Made by a program: the position numbers and the translations under genes
Notes under the pieces: generated by a model
Database searches by the model: none
What the model was told of the DNA's origin: nothing
The model's input: the letters and a program-made list of their open reading frames with translations, nothing else
Shown: positions 33,569-41,608 of the stretch, one piece after another
Numbering within the stretch: the first letter of the stretch is position 1
Layout of the letters: each line of letters begins with the position of its first letter
DNA from: Afipia massiliensis
GTDB taxonomy: Bacteria; Pseudomonadota; Alphaproteobacteria; Rhizobiales; Xanthobacteraceae
Direction of reading: 5' to 3'
Length of the DNA: 64,000 bases
Assembly (NCBI RefSeq): GCF_001006325.2
Contig: NZ_LBIA02000001.1
Span: 2,419,501 to 2,483,500 of the forward strand

Positions 33569-34837
33569 CTACGCGTTGATGCGAACCGGCAGCTCTTCGT
33601 AGCCCTTCACAAAGCTCGAGTACACACGCTTGGGCTCGCCGACGACCTCGATGTTATCGAACCGCTTGAGGATCTCTTCCCAGATGATCTTGAGCTGCAA
33701 ATCGGCCAGCCGCATGCCGACGCAGCGGTGAATGCCGAAGCCAAACGACATGTGGGTCCGCGGCCGGGCGCGGTCGATGATGAAGCTGTCCGGGTTCTCG
33801 ATGACTTCGCCGTCGCGGTTTCCGGAGACGTACCACATCACGACGCGGTCGCCCTTCTTGATCAGCTTGCCGCCGAGCTCGGTATCCTGCAGGGCGGTGC
33901 GGCGCATATGGGCCAGCGGCGTCTGCCAGCGGATCACTTCGGGCACGAAGCTGTCGATCAGCGCATGGTTGTCGCGCAGCTTGTCGTACTGGTCCGGATT
34001 CTCGTTGAGTGCCAGCACCGAGCCGGTCATCGAGTTGCGGGTGGTGTCGTTGCCGCCGACGATCAGCAAAATGAGGTTGCCGAGCAGTTCGTCGCGGTTC
34101 ATGTGACGCGTCGCGTCGCTGTGCGCCATCATCGAAATCAGGTCGCTGCGCGGCTCGGCGTTGACGCGCTCGTTCCACAGGCGCGTGAAGTAGTCGGCGC
34201 ATTCGCCGAGTTCGCGCAGCCGCTGCTCTTCGCTGTCGTAGATTCCGCTCTTTGGCAACGCGGTCGCAAGGTCCGACCAGCGCGTCAGCTTGCGACGGTC
34301 CTCCCACGGGAAATCAAACAGGGTGGCGAGCATCTGCGTCGTGAGTTCGACGGAGACGCGGTCAACCCAATTGAAGGTTTCGTTGCGCGGCAGGTTGTCG
34401 AGAATGTCGGCGGCGCGCTCGCGGATCAGGATCGCGAGGCGATCGAGATGCACCGGGGTGAACATCGGCGACACGGTCTTGCGCTGCGGGCCGTGCTTCG
34501 GCTCGTCCATTGCGATGAAACTCGGCCAGCTATAGTCGTCGGTGACATCGCGCAGGCTGATGCCGCCGAGCTTGACGTCCGACGAGAAGATCGCGGCGTT
34601 GGTGTCGACATGCATGATGTCGTTGTACTTGGTCACCGACCAGTAATCGCCGACCGGGCAGGTCGTGCAGTAGTGTACCGGCTCTTCCTTGCGAAGCCGC
34701 TCGAAGTAGGGCCACAGCGTATCGCTGCGGAACAGTTCAGGCGCGCCCGGATGGAATTCCGAAAGCGGCGTTGAATAGGCCTTCTCGCGCGCAGCCTTCT
34801 GGCGCTCGTCGCGGGCCATGCTGATCGTTCCGTGCAT
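33569..34837 (-). CDS. Cytochrome P450, CYP153-type (downstream copy)
   Basis: A 422-residue soluble P450. The heme ligand is the Cys in 'FGFGIHRCVGMRLADLQ' (about residues 360-376). The I-helix has 'LLIVGGNDTTRNS', and the K-helix ExxR is in 'VPEVIRWQTPLAHMRRTA'. Runs such as 'PYFERLRKEEPVHYC', 'VVMWYVSGNRD' and 'DRRKLTRWSDLATALP' match CYP153 alkane and fatty-acid terminal hydroxylases as I remember them. It is closely similar to the next gene upstream, a tandem duplicate. No ferredoxin or ferredoxin reductase gene lies in the operon, so electron partners are elsewhere. Exact substrate unknown. Confidence 0.93.
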   Translation of the reverse strand: MHGTISMARDERQKAAREKAYSTPLSEFHPGAPELFRSDTLWPYFERLRKEEPVHYCTTCPVGDYWSVTKYNDIMHVDTNAAIFSSDVKLGGISLRDVTDDYSWPSFIAMDEPKHGPQRKTVSPMFTPVHLDRLAILIRERAADILDNLPRNETFNWVDRVSVELTTQMLATLFDFPWEDRRKLTRWSDLATALPKSGIYDSEEQRLRELGECADYFTRLWNERVNAEPRSDLISMMAHSDATRHMNRDELLGNLILLIVGGNDTTRNSMTGSVLALNENPDQYDKLRDNHALIDSFVPEVIRWQTPLAHMRRTALQDTELGGKLIKKGDRVVMWYVSGNRDGEVIENPDSFIIDRARPRTHMSFGFGIHRCVGMRLADLQLKIIWEEILKRFDNIEVVGEPKRVYSSFVKGYEELPVRINA

Positions 34838-34915
34838 CGTTCGCTTCCCTATCCCAAGACGTAATTTTCACGGCGTGTCTGACGCCCGATTTTTTATTGC
34901 CGGATGTCGGCTTTG

Positions 34916-36187
34916 CTATGACGCCAGCCGCACCGGAAGGGTCTCGTAGCCCTTGACGAAACTGGAATACACCCGATGCGGCGGCTCTACCACTTCGATA
35001 TTGTCGTAGCGCTTGAGAATCTCCTCCCAAACGATCTTCAATTGTAATTCCGCTAGGCGAATTCCAACGCAGCGGTGGATGCCGAAGCCGAACGACAGGT
35101 GCTGGCGCGGGCGGGCACGATTGATGATGAAACTGTCGGGGTTCTCGATCACCTCGTCGTCGCGATTGCCCGAGACGTACCACATCACGACCTTGTCGCC
35201 CTTCTTGATGGTCTTGCCGCGCAACTCGGTGTCCTGCAGCGCGGTGCGGCGCATATGCGCCAGCGGCGTCTGCCAGCGGATGACCTCCGGCACCATGCTG
35301 TCGACCAGGGCATGGTTGTCGCGCAGCTTTTGATACTCGTGAGGGTTCTGGTTCAGCGCGTAAAGGCCGCCGGAGAGCGAGTTGCGGGTGGTGTCGTTGC
35401 CGCCGACGATCAGGAGGATGAGATTTCCCAGAAACGTCTTGGGGTCCATGTCGCGGGTTGCTTCCGCATGCGCCATCATCGAGATGAGGTCGCTTTTCGG
35501 CGCAGCATTGATCCGCTCGTTCCACAGCCTTGAGAAATAGGCCGCGCATTCCTGTAATTCGGCCTGCCGGGCGTCCTCGGACGCGATGATCTCGGTGTTG
35601 CCGGGCAGGGCGGTGGCGACGTCGGACCAGCGGGTCAGTTTGCGGCGATCCTCCCACGGAAAATCGAACAAGGTCGCGAGCATCTGGGTGGTGAGCTCGA
35701 TCGAGACCCGGTCGACCCAGTCGAAGGTGGCGTTACGCGGCAGCGAATCCAGGCACTGTGCGGCCCGCTGGCGGATCGTGCCGGCAAGCTGGTCGAGGTG
35801 GGTGGGCGTGAACATCGGCGCGACGGTTTTGCGCTGCGCACTGTGCTTGGGCTGATCCATGGCGATGAACATCGGACGGCGGAATTCAGGCGGCGCATCG
35901 CGAATCGTGATTCCGCCGAGGCTCGATTCCGACGAATAGATCTGATGGTTGGTCTCGACATGCATGATGTCGTTGTACTTCATCACCGACCAGTACGGGC
36001 CGAACTGGCTGTCCTTGCAGTAGTGGACAGGGTCCTCCTTCCGCAGCCGTTCGAAATAGGGCCAGAATGTATCGTTGCGGAAAAGGTCGGGGTTGCCGGG
36101 ATCGAAATCCTCGATCGGGGTGGAATAGGCCTTGTCGCGCGCCGCCTTCAGTTCGGAATGCCGCGCAAGATCCAGCGTGCCGTGCAT
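34916..36187 (-). CDS. Cytochrome P450, CYP153-type (upstream copy)
   Basis: A 423-residue paralogue of the preceding entry and the first gene of the operon. Heme Cys in 'FGFGIHRCVGIRLAELQ'; I-helix 'LLIVGGNDTTRNSLSGG'; ExxR in 'VPEVIRWQTPLAHMRRTA'. The two copies share nearly all core segments but differ at the N-terminus, in the 'SLGGITIRDAPPEFRRP' loop (substrate-contacting B-C region) and in 'TALPGNTEIIASEDAR'. That pattern suggests shifted substrate range and not mere redundancy. A 78-base gap separates them. Upstream, a 275-base divergent region faces the chemoreceptor gene and should hold the operon promoter. Confidence 0.94.
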   Translation of the reverse strand: MHGTLDLARHSELKAARDKAYSTPIEDFDPGNPDLFRNDTFWPYFERLRKEDPVHYCKDSQFGPYWSVMKYNDIMHVETNHQIYSSESSLGGITIRDAPPEFRRPMFIAMDQPKHSAQRKTVAPMFTPTHLDQLAGTIRQRAAQCLDSLPRNATFDWVDRVSIELTTQMLATLFDFPWEDRRKLTRWSDVATALPGNTEIIASEDARQAELQECAAYFSRLWNERINAAPKSDLISMMAHAEATRDMDPKTFLGNLILLIVGGNDTTRNSLSGGLYALNQNPHEYQKLRDNHALVDSMVPEVIRWQTPLAHMRRTALQDTELRGKTIKKGDKVVMWYVSGNRDDEVIENPDSFIINRARPRQHLSFGFGIHRCVGIRLAELQLKIVWEEILKRYDNIEVVEPPHRVYSSFVKGYETLPVRLAS

Positions 36188-36462
36188 CGCGCGTCTCCCT
36201 CAAACCGCTTCCGTGGTTGATCCCGGAGGCTTGCCGTTGGCCGAATTACACCCGCTCGCAAGCGATGAGGCAAGCGACCGCTGTCGTTTGCAGGCCAGGC
36301 CGTTTGCCGCGCGAGCCCTGCGGGCTGCCATTTCACCGGGCGCAGAGGTAAAAATATGCGCAACCTGAAGGTGAAAATACGGGAGCCCGCACGCCGATAA
36401 AGCTTGGTTAACGGTTTCGGCTTACCTTTGTCGCGTCTCACCCCAGAAAGGGAGCGTGCGAA

Positions 36463-37944
36463 ATGAAGTTGTTTAAGTCCTCTCAGGAACTTACGGCAAA
36501 AGTTGACGCGCTGGGCAAATCACAGGCCGTGATCGAGTTTAACCTCGATGGCACAATTGTGACCGCCAATTCCAACTTCCTGAATGCCATGGGATATCGG
36601 CTGGATGAAATCCAAGGGAAGCACCACAGCATTTTCGTCGATCCCGAATTGCGCGACCGGGCGGAATACCGCGAATTCTGGGACGCCTTGCGCCGGGGCG
36701 AGTACCAGTCGCGCGAGTTTCCGCGTATCGCCAAGGGTGGCCGGCCGATCTGGATCCAGGCCTCGTACAATCCGCTGATGGATCGCAGCGGCAAACCTTA
36801 CAAGGTGGTCAAGTTCGCCACCGACATCACCGAGCAGAAGCTGAAGAGCGCCGATTATGAAGGCCAGATCGCGGCCATTCAGAAGTCGCAGGCGGTGATC
36901 GAATTCAACCTCGACGGCACGATCATCACAGCGAACGAGAATTTTCTGAGCACGCTCGGTTATCGGCTGGACGAAATCCAGGGAAAGCATCACGGCATGT
37001 TCGTTGAGCCTCAGTATCGCGATAGCGCCGCCTACCGCGACTTCTGGGATTCGCTGCGCCGTGGCGACTATCAGGCGGCCGAATACAAACGCGTCGGCAA
37101 GGGCGGCAAGGCAATCTGGATTCAGGCCTCCTACAATCCGATCCGGGGCGCGGACGGCAAACTCGCCAAAGTGGTCAAGTTCGCAACCGACACCACCGCG
37201 CAGGTCGAGGATCGCCTTCGCCGCGGCGAAGTGCAGAAAGCCATCGACCTCGATCTCGGGCAGATCACCGATGCCGTGGCCTCGGCGTCCGAGCGGGTGA
37301 CGTCGGCAGCGAGCGCATCGACGCAGACATCGTCCAACATGCAGGCGGTCGCGTCCGGCGCGGAGGAACTCGCGGCCTCCGTCGGAGAAATCAGCCGTCA
37401 GGCTGCGGATGCACTCAACATCTCGCTGCAGGCAGTACAGCAGGCCAACGAGACCAGCGCCATCGTGTCGGGCCTTGCAATAGCCGCCCAGAAGATCGGC
37501 GACGTGGTCAAACTCATCAACAACATTGCCGAACAGACCAACCTGCTTGCGCTCAATGCCACCATCGAGGCGGCCCGAGCCGGCGACGCAGGCAGGGGCT
37601 TCGCCGTCGTGGCGTCGGAAGTCAAAAGTCTCGCGACCCAGACCGCGAAGGCGACCGATGAAATCAGCGCGCAGATCGCCGAGGTTCAGGGGACCACGAC
37701 CAGTGCGGTGAATGTCATCGAGGCGATCACCCAGACCATCTCCCGCATCAACGAGATTTCGGCGGCGATCGCGGCCTCGGTCGAGGAGCAGGCATCCGTG
37801 ACGCAGAGCATTTCGGCCAACATGCAGGTTGCCGCGAAAGGCGTGACCGACATCAACTCTAATATGAATGACATCGCGGAAGCGACGCGTTCGGTCGATG
37901 TTTCGACCCGCAAGGTGAGGGAAGCTTCGCGCGCGCTGGTGTAG
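36463..37944 (+). CDS. Soluble double-PAS methyl-accepting chemotaxis protein
   Basis: A 493-residue receptor with no membrane segment. Two PAS domains at about residues 12-130 and 134-252 are near copies of each other ('[12 protein letters not shown](V/I)TAN ... [12 protein letters not shown] ... WIQASYNP ... VVKFATD'). A signalling domain follows, with the conserved hairpin tip '[39 protein letters not shown]' (about 351-389). The PAS layout is that of Aer-like energy or oxygen sensors with bound cofactor. It is divergent from the P450 operon, which may be functional (taxis towards the substrate) or accidental. An inverted-repeat hairpin follows the stop. Confidence 0.95.
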   Translation: MKLFKSSQELTAKVDALGKSQAVIEFNLDGTIVTANSNFLNAMGYRLDEIQGKHHSIFVDPELRDRAEYREFWDALRRGEYQSREFPRIAKGGRPIWIQASYNPLMDRSGKPYKVVKFATDITEQKLKSADYEGQIAAIQKSQAVIEFNLDGTIITANENFLSTLGYRLDEIQGKHHGMFVEPQYRDSAAYRDFWDSLRRGDYQAAEYKRVGKGGKAIWIQASYNPIRGADGKLAKVVKFATDTTAQVEDRLRRGEVQKAIDLDLGQITDAVASASERVTSAASASTQTSSNMQAVASGAEELAASVGEISRQAADALNISLQAVQQANETSAIVSGLAIAAQKIGDVVKLINNIAEQTNLLALNATIEAARAGDAGRGFAVVASEVKSLATQTAKATDEISAQIAEVQGTTTSAVNVIEAITQTISRINEISAAIAASVEEQASVTQSISANMQVAAKGVTDINSNMNDIAEATRSVDVSTRKVREASRALV

Positions 37945-37968
37945 CGCCGCCGGCGCTGCCTGAAATTG

Positions 37969-38002
37969 GCCGCGAAATGTCAGGCGCAAGACATTTCGCG
38001 GC
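37969..38002 (+). terminator. 13-bp-stem hairpin after the chemoreceptor gene
   Basis: GCCGCGAAATGTC-AGGCGCAA-GACATTTCGCGGC is a perfect stem 25 bases past the stop. It lacks a clear T tract but is the best end signal here. Confidence 0.6.
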
Positions 38003-38206
38003 AGCGCTTTGCGATATGGCCAGACGGCTGGCCTAGCGATTTTTGCGACGAAGGTGTCATGCCTGACGTATGGCCGTGTGCCACGTCAGGTTGAGTCCGG
38101 TCTGTTCCGGTGGTTCTGGCTCTTCTCCCCACACCTCGCCCGTGGCATTGTCCCGGTCAAGCAATGACCGGCTCTGTCAAGGAGCCGCTTCGGGGAGACG
38201 ACGACA

Positions 38207-39379
38207 ATGATTCCGAACGCGCACAGTATGTTCAACTTCGATCTCGGCGAGACCGCGGATGCGATCCGCGAAACCGTTCGTGATTTCTCAACAAACGAAA
38301 TCGCGCCGCGCGCCGAAGAGATCGACAAGAGCAATCAATTTCCGCGCGATCTCTGGCCCAAACTGGGCGCACTCGGCCTGCACGGGATCACCGTTGAGGA
38401 AGAGTACGGCGGATCGGGACTGGGCTATCTCGAACACTGCATCGCGGTGGAGGAAATCTCGCGCGGTTCCGCGTCAGTGGGCTTGTCCTATGGCGCGCAT
38501 TCGAACCTGTGCGTCAACCAGATCCGGCGCAACGGCAACGAAGCCCAAAAGCGAAAGTATCTCCCGAAGCTCATCTCCGGCGAACATGTCGGTGCGCTGG
38601 CGATGTCGGAGCCGGGCGCGGGATCGGACGTCGTGTCGATGAAGACGCGCGCGGAGAAGAAGGGCGATCGGTACGTCATCAACGGCAACAAGATGTGGAT
38701 CACCAACGGGCCGATCGCGGAGACGTTGGTGGTTTACGCCAAGACCGATCTGGCAGCGGGATCGCGCGGCATGACCGCGTTTCTGATCGAAAAGGGCATG
38801 AAGGGATTTTCCACGGCGCAGAAGCTCGACAAGCTCGGCATGCGCGGCTCCGATACGGCCGAACTGGTGTTCGAGGACTGCGAAGTCCCCGAGGAGAACG
38901 TGCTGGGCCATGTCGGGCGTGGCGTCAACGTGCTGATGTCTGGCCTCGATTACGAGCGTGTGGTGCTGGCGGCAGGGCCGCTGGGCATCATGCAGGGCTG
39001 CCTCGATGTCGTGATGCCTTACATTCACGAGCGCAAGCAGTTCGGCGAGCCGATCGGCAGCTTTCAGCTCGTGCAGGGGAAAGTCGCCGATATGTATGTG
39101 GCGATGAATGCTTCACGCGCCTACGTCTATGCGGTTGCGAAGGCTTGCGATCGCGGCGAGACCACGCGTGAGGACGCGGCGGGCGCGATCCTCTACGCGG
39201 CGGAACGCGCGACCCAGTGTGCGCTGGATGCGATCCAGTTGCTCGGCGGCAACGGTTACATCAACGACTATCCGACCGGGCGGCTGCTGCGTGATGCGAA
39301 GCTCTATGAGATCGGCGCCGGCACCAGCGAAATCCGCCGCATGCTGATCGGACGTGAGTTGTTCGACAAGACGGCGTGA
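38207..39379 (+). CDS. ivd: Isovaleryl-CoA dehydrogenase
   Basis: A 390-residue acyl-CoA dehydrogenase much like IVD of leucine breakdown: '[63 protein letters not shown]'. The catalytic Glu of IVD-type enzymes is in '[17 protein letters not shown]' (about residue 245), not at the site used by medium-chain enzymes. The C-terminal '[42 protein letters not shown]' is the family end. It oxidises isovaleryl-CoA to 3-methylcrotonyl-CoA with FAD and ETF. The usual methylcrotonyl-CoA carboxylase genes are not within the window; a repeat follows directly. Confidence 0.94.
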   Translation: MIPNAHSMFNFDLGETADAIRETVRDFSTNEIAPRAEEIDKSNQFPRDLWPKLGALGLHGITVEEEYGGSGLGYLEHCIAVEEISRGSASVGLSYGAHSNLCVNQIRRNGNEAQKRKYLPKLISGEHVGALAMSEPGAGSDVVSMKTRAEKKGDRYVINGNKMWITNGPIAETLVVYAKTDLAAGSRGMTAFLIEKGMKGFSTAQKLDKLGMRGSDTAELVFEDCEVPEENVLGHVGRGVNVLMSGLDYERVVLAAGPLGIMQGCLDVVMPYIHERKQFGEPIGSFQLVQGKVADMYVAMNASRAYVYAVAKACDRGETTREDAAGAILYAAERATQCALDAIQLLGGNGYINDYPTGRLLRDAKLYEIGAGTSEIRRMLIGRELFDKTA

Positions 39380-39404
39380 GCGGATCAACAGTCAATCTAT
39401 CCCC

Positions 39405-39491
39405 GTCATGCCCGGCCTTGTGCCGGGCATCCACGTCTTTGCAATAAGATCAACTAAGACGTGGATGGCCGGGACGAGCCCGGCCATGACG
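39405..39491. repeat. Dispersed palindrome, 'GTCATGCCCGGCC' type
   Basis: GTCATGCCCGGCC... and ...GGCCGGGACGAGCCCGGCCATGAC pair around ACGTC/GACGT centres, about 87 bases. It lies between the ivd stop and the stop of the convergent DUF2927 gene. Confidence 0.85.
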
Positions 39492-39520
39492 ATCTCTGGG
39501 GATCGCGTATCCGCTAACAC

Positions 39521-40336
39521 CTACTTCGGCAGCTTGTTCACCTTGGCGATCCATGCCCGCACGTCGGGCAGGATCGCTGGCAGCAGTGCGCGAACCTCAT
39601 CGACCGTCATCCCGGCCTTGATGCGCGGGTCGTAGAGAATGTTCATGATGTACTGGTCGTACACGCCGAAGAATCCCATCGAGACCTGATCGTTGAACAT
39701 CGTCCACGGCACCGTGTCGGTGTCGTTGATCGGCCCAAGCGATTGCAGCAGCTCCTCGTAGGCGCAATCGAGAAATACGAAGTTGCCGTTGTCGACGGTA
39801 AGGATCACATCCGAACGCTGGATCTCGTAGTTCTCGTTCTTGCGGAATCCCGACAGGCACTGCGGGTCCAGCGAGTCGTGGATTTCCTTGGCCTTCTCCG
39901 CGCCAAAGAACGCGGTGATCGTTTTTTGAAGATCGCGGTCGCGGACCAGAGTGACGATGGTATTGGCGTCGTCGCGCTTGTCTGTCGTCGCAATATCGAG
40001 ATGTTGCACCCGCTTTGCGATGTCACCGACAACTTTGCCGATTTGCTTGCGCCGGTCGGGGCGGGCTGAGCCATCGATAAAGATGCGCACCGGCATCTGG
40101 TATTTGCGGATACGGTCGATGCGGCCGGCGAGATGATACTCCGCGCCGAATGCAGTCTTCATGAAGCCGTCGATGATCTGGCTGTCGGTGAAAACCTTTT
40201 TCTCGCTGCGCTGGCGCGCGCTGATGCCGGGTGTTTCCGCAAGGGCCGATGGCAGCAATGCGGTGTTGAGCGCGAGGCAACCCGCCATGGCGGCGATGCC
40301 CGATGTCAGCCGCCGTATTGTCGCGGATGTGTCCAT
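39521..40336 (-). CDS. Exported DUF2927 protein
   Basis: A 271-residue protein from MDTSATIRRLTSGIA. A Sec signal peptide ends about residue 33 (PSALAETP). The mature part fits DUF2927: 'VRIFIDGSARPDRRKQIGKVVGDIAKRVQHLDIA', 'RDRDLQKTITAFFG', and the core 'DVILTVDNGNFVFLDCAYEELLQSLGPINDTDTVPWTMFNDQVSMGFFGVYDQYIMNILYDPRIKAGMTVDEV'. The last part, 'NILYDPRIKAGMTVDEVRALLP', is a common DUF2927 element. Function unknown; periplasmic location is inferred. It stands alone between repeats. Confidence 0.85.
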   Translation of the reverse strand: MDTSATIRRLTSGIAAMAGCLALNTALLPSALAETPGISARQRSEKKVFTDSQIIDGFMKTAFGAEYHLAGRIDRIRKYQMPVRIFIDGSARPDRRKQIGKVVGDIAKRVQHLDIATTDKRDDANTIVTLVRDRDLQKTITAFFGAEKAKEIHDSLDPQCLSGFRKNENYEIQRSDVILTVDNGNFVFLDCAYEELLQSLGPINDTDTVPWTMFNDQVSMGFFGVYDQYIMNILYDPRIKAGMTVDEVRALLPAILPDVRAWIAKVNKLPK

Positions 40337-40401
40337 TGCAATTGAGCTAGCCGTCACACCGGCGTCGTGCAAGGGAGTTTGCAGCGCGTAGACAAAATGA
40401 C

Positions 40402-40534
40402 AGGGCCGGCCCTAGCGCGTGTTCCGCAAAAGTGGATACCGGTTTTGCGATCAGAACACGCGCTCTTTTTATTCAGAGCATTTTCTGACGGCTAACCGGA
40501 TTCCACTTAGCCGGAAAATGCTCTAGGGCCGGCC
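40402..40534. repeat. Composite of two related palindromes inside a 10-bp direct repeat
   Basis: AGGGCCGGCC occurs at 40402-40411 and again at 40525-40534. The 113 bases between hold palindrome A (40415-40463, core AAAAGTGGATACCGGTTTT) and palindrome B (40475-40524, arms AGAGCATTTTC/GAAAATGCTCT). B, read on the other strand, aligns with A over most of its length. The flanking direct repeat looks like a target-site duplication. Confidence 0.8.
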
Positions 40535-40577
40535 TTTGAACTTGCTTGCTGGCAGATTGGTACCGTTGGGCTCGTGC

Positions 40578-41150
40578 CTAGTTCTTGACGACGACCGTCG
40601 CGCCGACCCGCACCCGGTTGTAAAGGTCGATGACGTCGTCATTGACCATCCGGAAGCACCCCGACGAGACGGCCTGACCAATCGTTTCGGGCTCGTTGGA
40701 GCCGTGAATGCGGTAGAGCGTCGATCCGAGATACATGGCGCGGGCGCCGAGCGGATTGTCGGGGCCGCCGACCATGTGGCGCGGCAGGTCCGGGCGGCGG
40801 CGCAACATCTGCGCCGGCGGTGTCCAGCTCGGCCATTCCTTCTTCGCGGTGATGCGATGCGTTCCACCCCAGCGGAAGCCGTCGCGGCCGACACCGATGC
40901 CGTAACGCAGGGCACGGCCGCCCTCCTGCACCAGATACAGGCGACGTTCCCTGGTATCGATGATGATCGTTCCCGGCGCGTAATTGCCCTGGAAGCCGAC
41001 CGTGGTGCGCGGAATCGGGCCGGACCCGCCGCTCATTCCACCGCCGCCAAAAAGCTGAAGTAACGGGTTGAACTCTGCATCCGCCATCGCGAAGCCGGTA
41101 CCGCCAAGCAAGGTCGCGGCGGTCAGAAATACGGTCAAAAGGCGCTTCAT
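40578..41150 (-). CDS. L,D-transpeptidase (YkuD domain), exported
   Basis: A 190-residue protein from MKRLLTVFLTAATLLG, with GAGGATTC just upstream. A Sec signal ends about residue 22-24 (FAMADA). A Gly-rich linker 'LFGGGGMSGGSG' leads to the YkuD domain, from 'QGNYAPGTIIIDTRERRLYLVQEGG' to the catalytic stretch 'IHGSNEPETIGQAVSSGCFRM', which has the conserved His and the nucleophile Cys (HGxx...SxGC[IF]RM). These enzymes cross-link peptidoglycan or attach proteins to it. Its length is normal for the single-domain alphaproteobacterial forms. It is a lone gene. Confidence 0.95.
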   Translation of the reverse strand: MKRLLTVFLTAATLLGGTGFAMADAEFNPLLQLFGGGGMSGGSGPIPRTTVGFQGNYAPGTIIIDTRERRLYLVQEGGRALRYGIGVGRDGFRWGGTHRITAKKEWPSWTPPAQMLRRRPDLPRHMVGGPDNPLGARAMYLGSTLYRIHGSNEPETIGQAVSSGCFRMVNDDVIDLYNRVRVGATVVVKN

Positions 41151-41413
41151 TAGAATCCTCGTAAAAGCTCGCCAGACAGTTGTTTGAAATGTTCGCTTGG
41201 AGCGTATTGCGTAGGGGTCAGAGGTGCCACGAACTCGCGAGAAAGGCCACAATTTGCCTGCTTTCGCAACCCACGGACGCGTGAATGCCTTCGCGATGGC
41301 CCATTATCTGCCTGAGGCGTGACTTCTGCGAGACATGCCCCGCCCGCACGGTCGTGCTGCCGTTCCAATCTACCACGGGCTTTGACGAACTGTCATAAGG
41401 ATGGTTCATCTGG

Positions 41414-41575
41414 TGTAGTGGTTCGCAAATCCGCAACATTCTCTCAGCACGGCCATTTGCGGACTTGCGAACCAAAACCACACTAAAACTTTAAAATTCT
41501 AGTGCCCTTTTGAATCCGAAGTTCGCCATGGAGGCGTGCTGCAAAATCGGGCGAACTTCGGATTCAGGACACTAG
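41414..41575. repeat. 160-bp two-hairpin element, copy 1
   Basis: Two hairpins in series: arms TTCGCAAATCCGCA / TTGCGGACTTGCGAA, then TGAATCCGAAGTTCGC / GCGAACTTCGGATTCA, joined by a T/A-rich spacer ending TTCTAGTG. Copy 2 is at 49218-49377. The rest of the 458-base gap (41151-41413) shows nothing definite. Confidence 0.9.
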
Positions 41576-41608
41576 CGGCATCACAACAAAATCTCGAACG
41601 GGAGTGAA

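Noticed and set aside
36520-37989. 489-codon open frame antisense to the chemoreceptor
   Set aside because: Same reason: the plus strand has PAS and MCP signatures, and the antisense product is Arg/Asp/Leu/His-rich without motifs.
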